From Dryococelus australis (taxonomy: Eukaryota > Arthropoda > Insecta > Phasmatodea > Phasmatidae): DNA of 64,000 bases. Numbering within the stretch: the first letter of the stretch is position 1; every line of letters begins with the position of its first letter. Of this stretch, positions 49,201 to 60,906 are shown in pieces. The position numbers were made by a program, and so were the translations under genes. The notes beneath the pieces are model-generated. The model worked only from the letters and a program-made list of their open reading frames with translations. It had not been told where the DNA came from and did no database searches. The stretch spans positions 230,123,984 to 230,187,983 of the forward strand of contig CM057009.1 of the NCBI GenBank assembly GCA_029891345.1, given 5' to 3'.

Positions 49201-51039
49201 CGTAGACCAGAGGTGCATGCAATGGATACCGCAGACATAGATAACAAGAGCAATAGGAACGCAAAAGAGTGAGCAGTGTGGTTTGGCTACCTAAAAGCAA
49301 AATACCACCATCAGCGCTCATACCAGGTCATACAATCTACATCAAAGCCCAACCACAGTTGGCTGCTAAAAAAATTTTAGTGAAGGACTCGTATCGAGAT
49401 GGATTGGTCCTCATCGGTTAATAAAAGTGATCGGCCAGACCACTAATATGGTCAGAGCCGGCCAGACAACAGTCTGACACACCAGCACGAAGTCAGTACA
49501 GGAGCGGAAGATGTCCCCGGGAGAGATGTGGGAGATGTCCAGGAAAGCCAAGAGGGCCAAGCATGGGACGAACAATGCCCATCAAGGAACGAAAGGTAAA
49601 GTGGTACCGGACCTTCAACATATGTAATACCACCTAATGGTGACAAAACTTTGACGCCGAATGCAAAAGGGTTCTGCAGGAGTCAAGGTTACGTCAGCAT
49701 GACAGTAAACCAGGCATGGCATCTAATACTGATGGTCGAATGGTGAAGGAAGGGGGAGAACAAGCTCCCAATGTATATAAGGAGAGCATAGAACCAGATC
49801 GGAGCCCCATGGCGGCGAAGGCATTGACGAGCCGCCTGGCAATGTAACATTAGTTAAAGATGGAGCAATACTACAGATAGGGGTATTGGAAGCAGACACA
49901 GAGAATCCAGTATTACCCGACGCACGAGCGTTCGCAAGGGTGAGTCCAACGACCCGCGTCGAGAAGTCCAGCAGTGCCATGCCGACTAGAGCGACCATCT
50001 GGGCTGAGGAGCTGGGAGCAACCCAGAACTTCCCCTGGAGTTCACGGAAGGGGAGCAACCATCTCCCGCCGTGATAGCGACATTTTGATGCAGTGAGGCC
50101 CACGAGAGTTTGGAGGTCGAGGAGCAGGTCCGACATACTGTAGGAACCTAGAAAAAGGAGTGTAAGCCTACAGGCGCTGTTCTACCAAGTCGCAACCGGA
50201 AACAGTGTCCCTGCAGCTTTGAAGGAAGCGGATATGTCAGCAATGAAGGTGACAGTGAGGGTAGCAGATCGGTCAGTTCTCTACCACTCCGACAGACGAA
50301 GAAGTGATAACATCCGCCACCGAAATGCACCACCTGCGGTGATGCCACAACGCGCCGCAGACGGTAGACCCTCTTGTAGCAGAAACATGAGGTGAAACTG
50401 CTAATGCATGGGAAGTGCTACACGCTATTTCCTCATCGCAGGGACATAGGAGGTGCTCCTGAGGTGAAAGACTAATTGGCTACAAACGTGCTTGAAGGGG
50501 GTGAGCGAGGGGTGCATTTGTTGTCATCCACTCACCCCAAGCATGTTGGCCTATCAGTCGGTGATGTCTGCTGCAGGAATCCGCACTCCACCGGAGCTCA
50601 TGTGTACAGGTCCAAATGTTCGTCGCATCAACTACGTGGTTCTAGGCACAACACGAGTGCGGCCAGTGAGGACGAAAGTAGGGCTGGTATAGTGCCATGA
50701 GAGTGAATAGCTGTGCAACACGTGTAGGGAGGTTGAGCAGTCATGTGCACCCACGTGCACTTACAAAGGAAGTAGACACTCTGCAAAAGAGTGTTTATTA
50801 TAGGGGCAGAATATATGACCTGCTCAAAGACGCGAAGCCACACAATATTAATTAACAGAACCCTATTATATTTTAGGGCACTCGCGTGCCTCAGTGTGCA
50901 TTTTTATTAAAAGATTTAATTTTGATTCTCCTCATTCCTTTCAGTGTCATGTGTATACAAAAGGTTTCTGTATTTTGTGAGTCTAACCATGTAGCAGATG
51001 CAAACGGTTAGCAATGTGTGTGTTGTTTTGAGAAATTAG
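49201..51039. other. GC-rich internal part of the LTR relic, unassigned
   Basis: About 1.8 kb between the integrase relic and the 3' LTR, noticeably more GC-rich than the rest of the window (especially 49,450-50,700). It has open frames on both strands: 49,723-50,136 minus (137 codons), 50,476-50,700 plus, 50,148-50,348 minus. No envelope, gag, zinc-knuckle or protease motif was recognised in any frame. It may be decayed 3' coding sequence of the LTR element, displaced gag, or an unrelated insertion. Confidence 0.4.
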
Positions 51040-51494
51040 TGATGTAAGAAAATAGACCGTATGGCTTGTCTACCTGCCAACACTGGCCGGCATGCCGTGC
51101 TGGCAGATTTAGTCTTACTACCATGACTCGAGGGTTTTGACATGCGTTTCGCACATTCATGCGGCTCTCTACCCTTTGATCACTAACCATTTCACTGCAA
51201 TATAGTAAATACCAGAACCATTCGTTTTATTAGTGGCCTGTGAATCTCCACTCCTCTCTGCCCCATAGTTTGCTCGCCTGGGGAGGTATAGTTTTTAAGA
51301 AATTTATTTGTTGCGCTTGCCGTTTTTCTACACCAATACCTAACCAGCAGGTTTAAGCCAGGCATTTTATGTAAAGTGTATCTTGTTAGAGGAGTTTAAT
51401 AAAACCCACTAATTTATGCAAATTAACCGAGAACGTTGTCATATGGTTTGCCTACGGGACTTTAGGGGTGCGGGTTACCACAGTACCCGCAACA
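51040..51494 (+). repeat. 3' LTR
   Basis: Right copy of the direct repeat; its first ~190 bp match the 5' remnant. An ATAAAA word at about 51,402 could serve as a polyadenylation signal. I end it at CCCGCAACA, consistent with TG..CA termini, but the 5' copy is too short to confirm this border. The polypurine tract is not obvious. Confidence 0.6.
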
Positions 51495-51547
51495 GATTCT
51501 AGTAACCTTCCAAAAGGTTTTATGTAATTTTTTCAATGTTCGTTCGC

Positions 51548-51890
51548 TATTTTCTGTATGACATGTCTCGAAAATGTTGCTGGGCCGGAATAAATAAGAT
51601 AATGGGCAGCTTACCGAAAATACAATGTTGCTTCATAGCAATTGGCCATGAAATATTTTTAAGAAGCTTCCATCATGTTTCCTCTGCGATACCATGCCAA
51701 CATCTTTTTAGTGACGTCCATCTGTTATCCTACAAAATGTCTTTTTTCTTATGGTTTGCAATCTGTCTCGAAAAAACAGCACACTGTTATCAGATGGCTA
51801 TCAACTGGCATTAAAGGACATTTGCGAACAGTTCAGGTATTGGGCCGACAATATGCTGACAGGTTGTGTTTGCATGGATGTGTTATAAAT
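51548..51890 (-). repeat. ~330-bp satellite, one inverted unit
   Basis: One unit on the minus strand, recognisable by AATAAATAAGATAATGGGCA, ACCGAAAATACAATGTTGC and the terminal GGGCCGACAATATGCTGACAGG. That terminal edge is the one that starts the plus-strand copies at 23.7, 56.28 and 58.0 kb. Confidence 0.85.
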
Positions 51891-53873
51891 TGTAATGCAA
51901 GTAAGTTAACATAAATATTTACATAAGATTAGGCTTATATTAAAATCATATCGAGTTTACCCTTAATCATTTATTCCCGGGTAAACTTTTGCCATCAATA
52001 AACGACAGCCTTTTATAATGTTGTCTGTATTTACTGCTGGCATTCCAAGTGTAAACACATCTCTATAATTGGTACTTATTGCAAATTTTCAAATTAATAC
52101 CAAGATAACAAAATTTCACTTTCTGAGCATTGTTTTCAGTATGAGAAATATTTTAAAACTCAGTAATACTTATTTTTCAAAACTGTTCGAGGGTCAATAG
52201 CTTAAATACTACCGTGTTAAAGTTTTAGAATGGAAATACAGTTCACAAAATTTTCAAATCTACCACTTTCATAAATAGTAAAATGCATGGCTTTGTGTAG
52301 ATTATTTTCTAAACACAACCTTTTCATTTTGATCCATACAATTTACATGCAGTAGGTTACCTAGCCGAGACTGGCTTGTAGTAATGACATAACTCCACGT
52401 TGGGCCACCAGGAGTAGCACCTACTGGGCTCTGGTATCTTACTAGAACTGCAGACCAGACATAGATAGCGTTCAAATACTTTTCATTTATGATTTTTCTT
52501 TTCCACATTTATAACCTCAAATAGTCTTTGATATGTGGTAATTTCATTGTACTAATCCACACAAATGAATTTCAATAAAAACTTGTGAGGAATGAGAGGT
52601 TGGTATTAAGATGTCTCTCCTAGAGTAAGGAACATCTAAGACCAAAATAATGATTTGATAATAATAAAGTCAACCATTATTCTGGAGAAAGTATAAACAC
52701 CTGTTAAAGCAGGTATGCAGGCATTATTTTTGAAAAGTGGTGGAAAATTGTTCGACCACTCTTGAGTATTACTAATGATTCTTACTATAGCACTATAGTG
52801 CAACATATGTATGTCATATATTAAAATTGAAATAAATTAATAAAAATGTTTTTTCATTCTGTTATTTCACCAAAAAATTAAAACAACAAAGTGCCTGGTA
52901 TTTAAAACTTATGTGATATTTTACTGTTGGTGTTACAGAATAGAAAAATTGGTAGTACTGAAATTTTCGGTATAAGTCTACAAAAAAATATAGCCTGTCA
53001 AATATTTTACATTTTATATTAATTATGCTAGAATTTTATGTGGCATGCTATTTTTGTCACAACAAGCAGGTACTGTGAACAACAATTATGCGAACATCAA
53101 ACTCATCCTACATGCACTACAAAACATTTGAAGCTGTGTGGTGTGTTTTGTGGTGTGAGGAGATTTGAGGGGCAGTAAAGTTTTAGGTTAGAACTGTAGT
53201 GCAAAAGTGATGTTGCATTTTATGCACCAGACATCGCCAGCGCGATGTCAATGTTGCAGTACAGCTGCTGACTCTTGAAGATCTCTGGATCGCATTCTGA
53301 CATCCCGGACATAATCTTCCATCATGCTGCTGGACCCTTCATATGAAATATTATATATATGACTGTGGTGTTTCCTAAGCAGTAGGACTATTTCAAGCTG
53401 ACCTACACATTTTAAATGAGCTGATTTACGATATTACTTGTGTATGAGGGTTAATTATATACGCAAGGCACTGAAAAGGAATGATTACACTTTAGACAGG
53501 GTTCTTAGGGACCCATACCCTGAAATGCCCAATGGCCTTGCGAAATTAAACATATCAGATTCGTCATCAATGTAGTTATAATTGCCTTCATTACTTAAAC
53601 ATTACTCGACAGTGAACACATTACATTGTATACCAGGTATAGTCTGCTAGTGAGACAAAATGGTAAAAAAGCCCTTTTAAGGGGCGCCCTATTTTAGTAT
53701 GTTGCACCACATTGCACTGTGTAACCTGTGGCTTAATTACCCTATGCTATACTGCTTGCACTGTTTTCACACACCACATGCACCGCAGTAATGTATCGCC
53801 AAACACCGGAGCACAGGCTGTCTAGTGTAGATGCCTGTTGCGTCGTGGGGTGCTGTGCGGAGTGCAAACAGTG
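51548..53873 (+). repeat. Giant inverted repeat, left arm
   Basis: Reverse-complement match to 54,390-56,604 over about 2.3 kb. Matching landmarks are GACATGTCTCGAAAATGTT (51,560), GGGCCGACAATATGCTGACA, GTTCGAGGGTCAATAGCTTA (52,187), CACAACC-TTTTCATTTTGATCC, GGTGTGAGGAGATTTGAGGG (53,153) and GAGCACAGGCTGTCTAGTGT (53,810). Similarity looks like 85-90%, with small indels. The arm ends exactly at the N gap. The outer ~350 bp are the ~330-bp satellite in reverse orientation. Confidence 0.9.
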
Positions 53874-53973
53874 NNNNNNNNNNNNNNNNNNNNNNNNNNN
53901 NNNNNNNNNNNNNNNNNNNNNNNNNNNNNNNNNNNNNNNNNNNNNNNNNNNNNNNNNNNNNNNNNNNNNNNNN
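53874..53973. other. Assembly gap (100 N)
   Basis: Exactly 100 undetermined bases, a conventional placeholder for a gap of unknown size. It sits at the inner end of the left arm of the giant inverted repeat, where hairpin formation is expected to disturb sequencing and assembly. The true length and content are unknown. Frames crossing it are meaningless. Confidence 0.98.
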
Positions 53974-54389
53974 GCCAACCCGAGGCCAAGAGCAAGTGCG
54001 TACAGCCGGCCAAATGGAACATCCGTGGTCACAAACCCTGGGTTTACGCCTGTCCAGGTCACCCCTGGCGATAGTACAGCTGGTGATGTAGATGCAAGAG
54101 TATTAGCAGCATGATGGGGATAGTAGGGCGCAAGTCCCCCTGTCGCTTCCCGTTATCGTTCATGATGGCAGCCACATCCAACACGGGTTTTTCTTATGTG
54201 TGGAGGTGTCACAGAAATTATATTTGACCAGGCGCAGGGGAAGCAAAATCAGCCATTCCCAATTGTGGGGTCCCAAAAGACCCCTTACTTTGTATGCTAG
54301 AAACAGCGGGGAAGAAGCGTTCCCTTGGTGTGTTTTTCCAGCACATGGCTGCAAACTGTCTCACAAGGTGTGCTGCATTCCTCACCCCT
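53974..54389. other. Non-palindromic centre of the giant inverted repeat
   Basis: 416 bp between the gap and the right arm, GC-richer than the arms and not matched in the left arm (its partner could be inside the gap). Contains GACCCCTTACTTTGTATGC and GGTCACCCCTGGCG. The open frames here are short and unfamiliar. It may be the loop of a foldback element. Confidence 0.6.
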
Positions 54390-56604
54390 CACTGTTTGCT
54401 CTCCGCACAGCCCCCCACGACGCAACAGGCATCTACACTAGACAGCCTGTGCTCCGGTGTTTGGCGATTCATTACTGCGGTGCAGTGGTGTGTGAAAACA
54501 GGCAAGAAATTGCATGGGGTTTAATTAACCCACAGGTACACAGGTAATGTGGTGAACATCTAAAAGGGGGGCACCCCTTTAAAAAGGGCTTTTCTACCTT
54601 TTGGTCTGACTAGCAGACTATATTTGTATACATTTAAAGGGTTCACTGTGTGTAATGTTTAAGTAATGAAGGCAATTCAGCTACATTGATGACAAATCTC
54701 ATAGTTTAATTTCGCAAGGCCATTGGGATTTCAGGGCATGTGTCCCAAGAACCCTGTCTAAAGTGTAATTTCTTTTTCGTGCCTTGCATATTTAATTAAC
54801 CCCCTTTACAAAGTAATTCGTAAATCAACTATCTGAAATAGTGTTTACTGCTTGGGGAAACCCCGCAGTTATAAAATATTTTATATGAGGGGTCCAGCAG
54901 CAATGACGGAAGATTAAGCCGGGATGTCAGAATGCGCCAGAGATCTTCAAGGTCAGCAGCTGTACTGCAACATTTACATCGCGTGGCGATGTTGGGGCAA
55001 AATGCAACATCACTTTTGCACAACATTTCTAACCCAAATCTTTTTGCCCTCAAATCTCCTCACACCACAAAAAACTACACACACAGCTTTAAAGTTTTGT
55101 AGTGTAGGTGGATGAGTTTGATGTTGCATAAATTTTTGTTCACAGACCCGTTGTTGTGACAAGAATGATGTCACATAAAATTCTAGCGAAATTAATATAA
55201 AAAAAAATAAAAAATTTTCAGGCTATATTTTTTTTTGGGGCTTATTCCCAAAATTTTAGTAAAAACCAACAGAAAAAATCACATAAGTTTTAAATATAGG
55301 CACTTTGTTTTTTAATTTTGTGGAGATATAACTGAATAAAAACCTTTAGTTAATATATTTCAATTTTTATATGATTGATATGTTGCACAATAATGAAGAG
55401 TCATTGTAAAACTCGTGGTCGAAAAAATATTGCTTGTGACCTGCTTTGAAAGGGATTTATATTTTTCCAGAGCAATGGTTGTTTTATCATTATCAAAATT
55501 TTTATATTTGTCTTGGGATCCTTACTCTAGAAAATTTATCTTAATACCAGCCTATCATTCCTCACTAGATTTTATTGATATTCTTTGTGTGGATTAGTAC
55601 AATGAATTACCACATTTCAATGACTATTTGAGGTTAAAATGTAAAAAAAGGAAAATCATAAGTGAAAAATATTAGAGCGTATCTATTTCTGGCATGCGTA
55701 CTAGTAAGATACCAGAGCCCGTAGGTATAATCCTGGTGCCCAACGGAAATATCTCCTTACCCCAGCCAGTTCGGCTAGGTAACCTAGCAGTAAATAGTAT
55801 GGATCAAAATAAAAAGGTTGTGTTTTGAAAATAAACTACACAAAGCCAGCATTTTTCTATTTATGAAGTTTTCAGATTTGTAAATTTTGTAAACTGTATT
55901 TATTTTCCACTCTAAAACTTTAACACGGTAGTATTTAAGCTATTGACCCTCGAACAGTTATAAAAATTAGTATTTCATGAGTTTTTAAATATTTCTCATA
56001 CTGAAAACAATGCTCATAAAGTGAAATTTTGTTACCTTGGTATTAATTTGAAAATTTGCAATAAATACCAATTATAGAGATGTGTTTTACATTTGGAATG
56101 TCAGCAGTAAATACAGACGACAATTATAAAAGGCTGTTGCATTTATTGATGGCGAAAGTTTACCCGGGAATAGATAATTAAAGGTAAACTCGATATGATT
56201 TTAATACAAGCCTAATCTTATGTAAATATTTATGTTAACTTACTTGCATTACAATTTATGACACATCCATACAAACACAACCTGTCAGCATATTGTCGGC
56301 CCAATACCTGAACTGTTCGCAAATGTCCTTTCAATGCCAGTTGATAGCCATCTGATAACAGTGTGCTGTTTTTTTTTAGACAGATTGCAAGCCATTAGAA
56401 AAAAAAGGCAACGTCCTACAGCATTTTGTAGGATAACAGATGGACATCACTAGAAAGATGTTGGCATGGTATCGCAGAGGAAACATATTGGAAAGTTCTT
56501 AAAAATGTTTCCTGGCCAATTCCTATGAGGCAACATTGTATTTTCGGTAAGCTGCCCATTATCTTATTTATTCCGGCCAGTAACATTTTCGAGACATGGC
56601 TCTT
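54390..56604 (-). repeat. Giant inverted repeat, right arm
   Basis: Mirror of 51,548-53,873: CACTGTTTGCTCTCCGCACA at the inner edge, CACACCACAAAAAACTACAC (55,060), GGCTAGGTAACCTAGCAG (55,771), CCTCGAACAGTTATAAAA (55,949) and ACATTTTCGAGACATGGC (56,582). It differs from the left arm by scattered substitutions and indels, so it is not a simple assembly mirror image of the same reads. Confidence 0.9.
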
Positions 56605-56850
56605 TTTACAGAATAAAGATATAATTATGATGTATATTTGCCGACATCTAGCTTTAATGGCATGATGTCTTTTTTGAGACACAATGCTTGTCGTTAGAAA
56701 AAAGATAATGGCCCACCGTATTTTTTTACGATAACAGATGTATATCACCGAAAATATGTCGACAATATATCGCAGAGCAGTCATGTTGCAAGTATCTTAA
56801 AAATGTTTATGGGCCAATTCCCATACAGCATCTTTGTATTATCGGTTAGC
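56270..56850 (+). repeat. ~330-bp satellite, nearly two units
   Basis: The first unit (to about 56,604) is part of the right arm; the second lies outside it. The TTAAAAATGTTT..GGCCAATTCCTAT/CCCAT landmark recurs about 297 bp apart (56,497; 56,796), so the unit is shorter here. Ends near 56,850 after TCGGTTAGCTGGCTATG. Confidence 0.85.
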
Positions 56851-57363
56851 TGGCTATGTGGCCCACAGTTTGACACGTGTTATGTCATAGTCTATGAAAA
56901 TAATAGTTATCATTACTTGTGGCTACTAGTGTTGTTAACAAAACCTGCAGAATATAATGTGTTCTTATTGGTGGTGCTTAAATTTGTCGTAGGCCTATTG
57001 AAAAGTGTATGTTAAAAGTAACAAATGCAATTAAAGTTAAGTTTCTCCAATAAATTTCTTTTTATAACAAAGCATTGAGATTTTAAGATTAAGATTTCTA
57101 AGTTTAATTTTAACAATGTTTTTGGTCTGGAACGAAAAGGGCTTACAATACCAATGTGCATTATTATTTCAGTGGTTAATATGAAACATATTTTGCAACT
57201 ATAAAGATCCATAAATTAAAATAAATATTTTTATTCCAGGTAATTTTCACGATTGAAATATATTTTATTTTTATTTGCTGTTTCTGTGGTTGTTCAAGAA
57301 AGCGAAGTGTTGGTTTAGTGGTAAGTGAACCAGCCATTCCCACGGCATTGCATCTGAATATCT
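56851..57363. other. No gene; weak tRNA-like A box
   Basis: Unassigned DNA before segmental block A copy 2. At about 57,308-57,326 TTGGTTTAGTGGTAAGTG resembles a tRNA A box, but no B box follows at the right spacing. Confidence 0.35.
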
Positions 57364-57989
57364 ATAGTCACCATGTTTATATGTATCTATAATTTGATGA
57401 CTTTCTCTTGTTCCAGCACTGTATGATTATGGTTGTAAAAAATTAATGCACAAAATTAAATGGAGTTCATGATTACTCACAGCAAATGTATTAATTTTAT
57501 TATTGAACTTAGTCATATCTTTTACAGGTTCTCACAATCCTTAATTTTATTTTTGCACTACTATTTGAGATGAAAATAATTCTATGGCAGAAAATTTTTT
57601 AGGAGACGCGACACTTGAGTACTATAGCAACAAAAGCAGAGGACGATGTTCAATGTTCCAGCCCCCGCCCCCCTTTACAAGCATCAACCGCCTGTCCTCC
57701 TATTACCGTGGAAACATTGCACTACTAGCACTCCATAGCCATGTCTGCTGCGGCGGTCGGCAGGGGCGAGCGACAGATTCACAAAACTGGTGCACTGCCT
57801 GGGCATATTTAACTGGTATTGAAGCCATTCTGATGTTCTTTGGGGTTTCATTAATTTTAAAGTTTGTTCACGATAAAGTGAGCACTTTTGAAATCAACCT
57901 TAGAAAAAGTCACTGCTCTTACTTTCATATATTTTAACGGGCGCCATGAGTCACATGCGTTCAATAAAATTGGTAACGATGAATGGAAA

Positions 57990-58720
57990 CTCAGCAAACA
58001 CAACCTGTCGGCAAAGTATCGCCAAATTGTCGGCCCAATACCTGTACTGTCAACAACTGTAGTTAAAGTGTCAGAAGACAATAGTTTGCTGTATTTTTTT
58101 TTAGTATAACAGATACATATCATCGAAAATATGTCGGCAGGATATCACAGAGCAACATGTTGTAAACATCTTAAAAATGTTTCTGGGTCGATTTCCATAA
58201 AGCATCTTGTTTTTTTCGGGAAGATGGCCATTATCTTATTTATTCCGGCCCGGTAACGTTTTTGAGACAAGGCTCTTTATCACAATAAAGATACAAATAT
58301 TATGTCTTTTTGCCGACAAACTTGTGGAAAGTGTTTTGAATATGCAAGATGTTAGCTAGCTGTTAACAGAATTATGTATTTTTTGAGAGGGAATGTTTAC
58401 AGTTAGAAAAAAATGGCTAACTGTATTTTTTATGGTAAAAGATGGATGTCACCGAAATATGTGCATGATATCGCAGAGTAAACATGTTGCAAACATCTTA
58501 AAAATATTTCTGGGTCGTGTCCCATAGAGCATTTTTGTCTTTTCAGTAGGCTGACTATGATCTTATTTATTGTGGCCAGGTAATGTTTTCGAGAGGAGGC
58601 CTTTAATCACAATAAATATATAAATATGATGTATTTTTGCGGACAAACTGTTGTAAAGTGTTTTGAATAAGCAAGATGTTAGCAAGCTGTTAATTGCATG
58701 ATGTCTTTTTTGAGACCGTG
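57990..58720 (+). repeat. ~330-bp satellite, about two units (block A copy 2)
   Basis: Counterpart of 23,690-24,420; the ACATGTTG..AACATCTTAAAAAT landmark occurs at 58,157 and 58,482 (325 bp). Left edge again AACCTGTCGGCAAAG. Confidence 0.87.
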
Positions 58721-58999
58721 TGTTAAGCATTAGCATCATTTTTCGTTATTATATATGTGTCGTGTGGTAGACCATGGCATTTGTTGACTCCGAAATTTTT
58801 TCATTGACACAACCAACCTACGGATATATTAAAAACTAACAAAACTATTTGGTTTGCAAGACTCTGAAGAAATAGTTTCTAAATAATCTGCATTTGAAAA
58901 ATATTTGTTATAATGTCATTAAATTTATGTTCTCCTCCTTAATAATTTGTGTCATGATATATTTTAAATTACTTTAAAATATCAGCAACTAACCCCATG

Positions 59000-59064
59000 T
59001 TGCATAGGTCGGAATTCTGGACTGTTAACTCAAGGGTCTTAGGGTCTAGTCCTACGCTCGGCAA
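59000..59064 (+). other. tRNA-Asn(GTT)-like relic, copy 2
   Basis: GGACTGTTAACTCAAGGG with a T-arm-like AGGGTCTAGTCC. It is the sister of 24,699-24,764, with a decayed B box (TCGAG changed to TCTAG). Not a functional tRNA. Confidence 0.6.
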
Positions 59065-59189
59065 GCATAAAATTTTCATATAATATGTTGACAAGTCAAT
59101 GAAATGAATAATAGTACAGAAGAAATTACTATTTCAAAATTTTTTTATCGAAAAATAACATTTTTTTCATTGTATTACTGCTTATATCT

Positions 59190-59610
59190 GGACATCCAGC
59201 CATTGCAGGCCCGGCATCGTAACGATATCCAGCCATCCACCCATTGCAGATCCGGCATCGTAACGACACCCAGCCATCTCAGTCCCGGCATCTTAGCAAC
59301 ATCCAGCTGTCGCAGGCCCAGCATAGTAACATTATCCAGCTGTAGCAGGCCCGGCATCGTTACAACACCCAGTCATCGCAGGCCCAGCTTTGTAACGACA
59401 CCCATCCATCTCAGACCCGGCATCGTAACAACATCCAGCCATCCAGCCGTCGCAGGCCCAGCATCATAACGACATCCAGCTGTCGCAGGTCCTGCATCGT
59501 AATTATATCAGATTAATAACATCTATCAGTCTCAAACCCAGCATCGTAACAACACCCAGCCCTCGCTGGCCCGGCATCGTAACAACATTCAGCATTTGCA
59601 GGCCCGACAG
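59190..59610. repeat. 33-bp minisatellite, copy 2
   Basis: About 12 units of the CCAGCCATTGCAGGCCC-GGCATCGTAACGA type. It has fewer units than copy 1 and several differ between copies, so units were gained or lost after the duplication. The open frames 59104-59469 (plus) and 59175-59357 (minus) are by-products of the 33-bp period. Confidence 0.9.
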
Positions 59611-60005
59611 AGGCCTGGTATTTGCTGGCCAGAGTTTGTCGGCTAAAATTAACTGGCCCGATACTGGCGCGTATTTTCCGTATTTGTTGGAAAGTAATTC
59701 CATAACTTAAAGTCGAATAAAAAGTTTTAGGTTACCCATTTCTTATCATTCAAACTATTTCTTTCGTTTTCTGTTTCTTTTTCTGCATCGAAGTGTAAAC
59801 ATGAGCATTTTGTTCAAATATTAACTTTCTAATAATTTCCATGTTTCGCTTGACCGATTCATGAACAAAGTGATGAGACCCATGACAATGTTAATATTAA
59901 ATAAGCCCTTAGAATACACAACATGCATACAAGCATAACTTAAGTAGAGCATTCAGAAGTGCTCATTTTACGATGAATAGCCTATACCATCAAAATGCTG
60001 CAATA

Positions 60006-60906
60006 CACTCTAAATCTGAATCAGGGAGAATGTCACAGTTACGATCAGTCATCAGTCCTGGCTGACTCAAAAGTCGCTTCCCTAAATTTAACTGATGAAC
60101 CAGTGAAAACATGCCAGATTTCCTCATGTATTGATCAGTGACTTTTCCACTAATTCATCAGTCACTTTCTTCGCAGTTTTTTTTAAGTGGTTTGTTTTTT
60201 GACTGAAGGATTAGTTAAACAGCGTGTAGAAATGGCCGTGAAGCCACGTTTAAAATGCCCATCTAACAATGTGTATCAATGAAATACAAACGAATAAACT
60301 AATAAACACAATACAAAAAACTGTCTAAAAGTGTTTCTTTTTTCAAATCACCTTTTTTACGAGCAACACGTACATTCAGCCTTTTATTGCATTTTCACCT
60401 GTTTCTTTTCGTTTTCATGTAATCACCACAGCGTTCTGTTTGAAGTTTTAAATTGCATATAATGTGGTAAAGATAGTGCATTCATACATAGTATCGTTTT
60501 AACAATACTAACCATAGCAATAAAACCACACACGGAAAGGAAGGGTATATAATTTAAATATTGACGATTTCGATAAGAAGTATATCATGTATATTTTGCT
60601 CACATTTTTAACATAACTGGTAACGCAGATGGGAAGGTAATGGCCTAAATGTGAAATGGAAATGGTGTTTGTGTTCAATTAAGGCGACCTCCGATATTAT
60701 TTTTAATTCTTTAAATTATGGTAAATCGCGCAATATAAATTCTAAACTATCGTAAGTATTTATATTTAATGTAGTTTTTTTGGCTACATTTAATAAAATC
60801 AATAGTTATTTTCGCCACTGCATTCGGTTGTCAATGAATTTGTTTCATGTCACTACTTCAATAAGTGAATGTTTTTCACTGAAACAATCAGTGGTTTTTC
60901 ACTGAT
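60006..60906. mobile_element. Inverted-repeat element, right end deleted
   Basis: Starts with CACTCTAAATCTGAATCAG after TA, like 25,844. It lacks the last ~85 bp including the right terminal repeat, being cut at CACTGAT (60,900-60,906) where block B sequence begins. Confidence 0.85.

Larger units (their letters stand above)
46822..51494 (+). mobile_element. Ty3/Gypsy-type LTR retrotransposon relic
   Basis: A ~190-bp segment at 46,822-47,012 recurs at 51,040-51,230 in direct orientation; shared words are AGACCG..TGC/GGC, CCAACACTGGCCGGCATGC, TTGATCACTAA and CATTTCACTGCAATA-AGTAAATA. Between them lie reverse transcriptase, RNase H and integrase pieces in the order typical of Ty3/Gypsy. Only about 200 bp separate the 5' repeat from the RT core, so gag, protease and the rest of the 5' LTR are deleted. 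No target-site duplication or primer-binding site was found. Frames are broken throughout. Confidence 0.85.
57364..60906 (+). repeat. Segmental repeat block A, copy 2
   Basis: Collinear with 23,048-26,759. It stops inside the 999-bp inverted-repeat element at CACTGAT and switches without a gap to block B sequence. The 117-codon plus frame at 57,584-57,937 is broken in copy 1 and has no domain I recognise, so I do not call it a gene. Confidence 0.9.

Noticed and set aside
53742-54114. Several open frames around 53.8-54.1 kb
   Set aside because: They run through 100 undetermined bases and are artefacts of the gap.
57584-57937. 117-codon plus frame with a hydrophobic stretch
   Set aside because: The frame is interrupted in segmental copy 1 (23.3-23.6 kb) and carries no recognised domain.
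59104-59469. 121-codon plus frame
   Set aside because: Same 33-bp minisatellite in segmental copy 2; no start or splice support.
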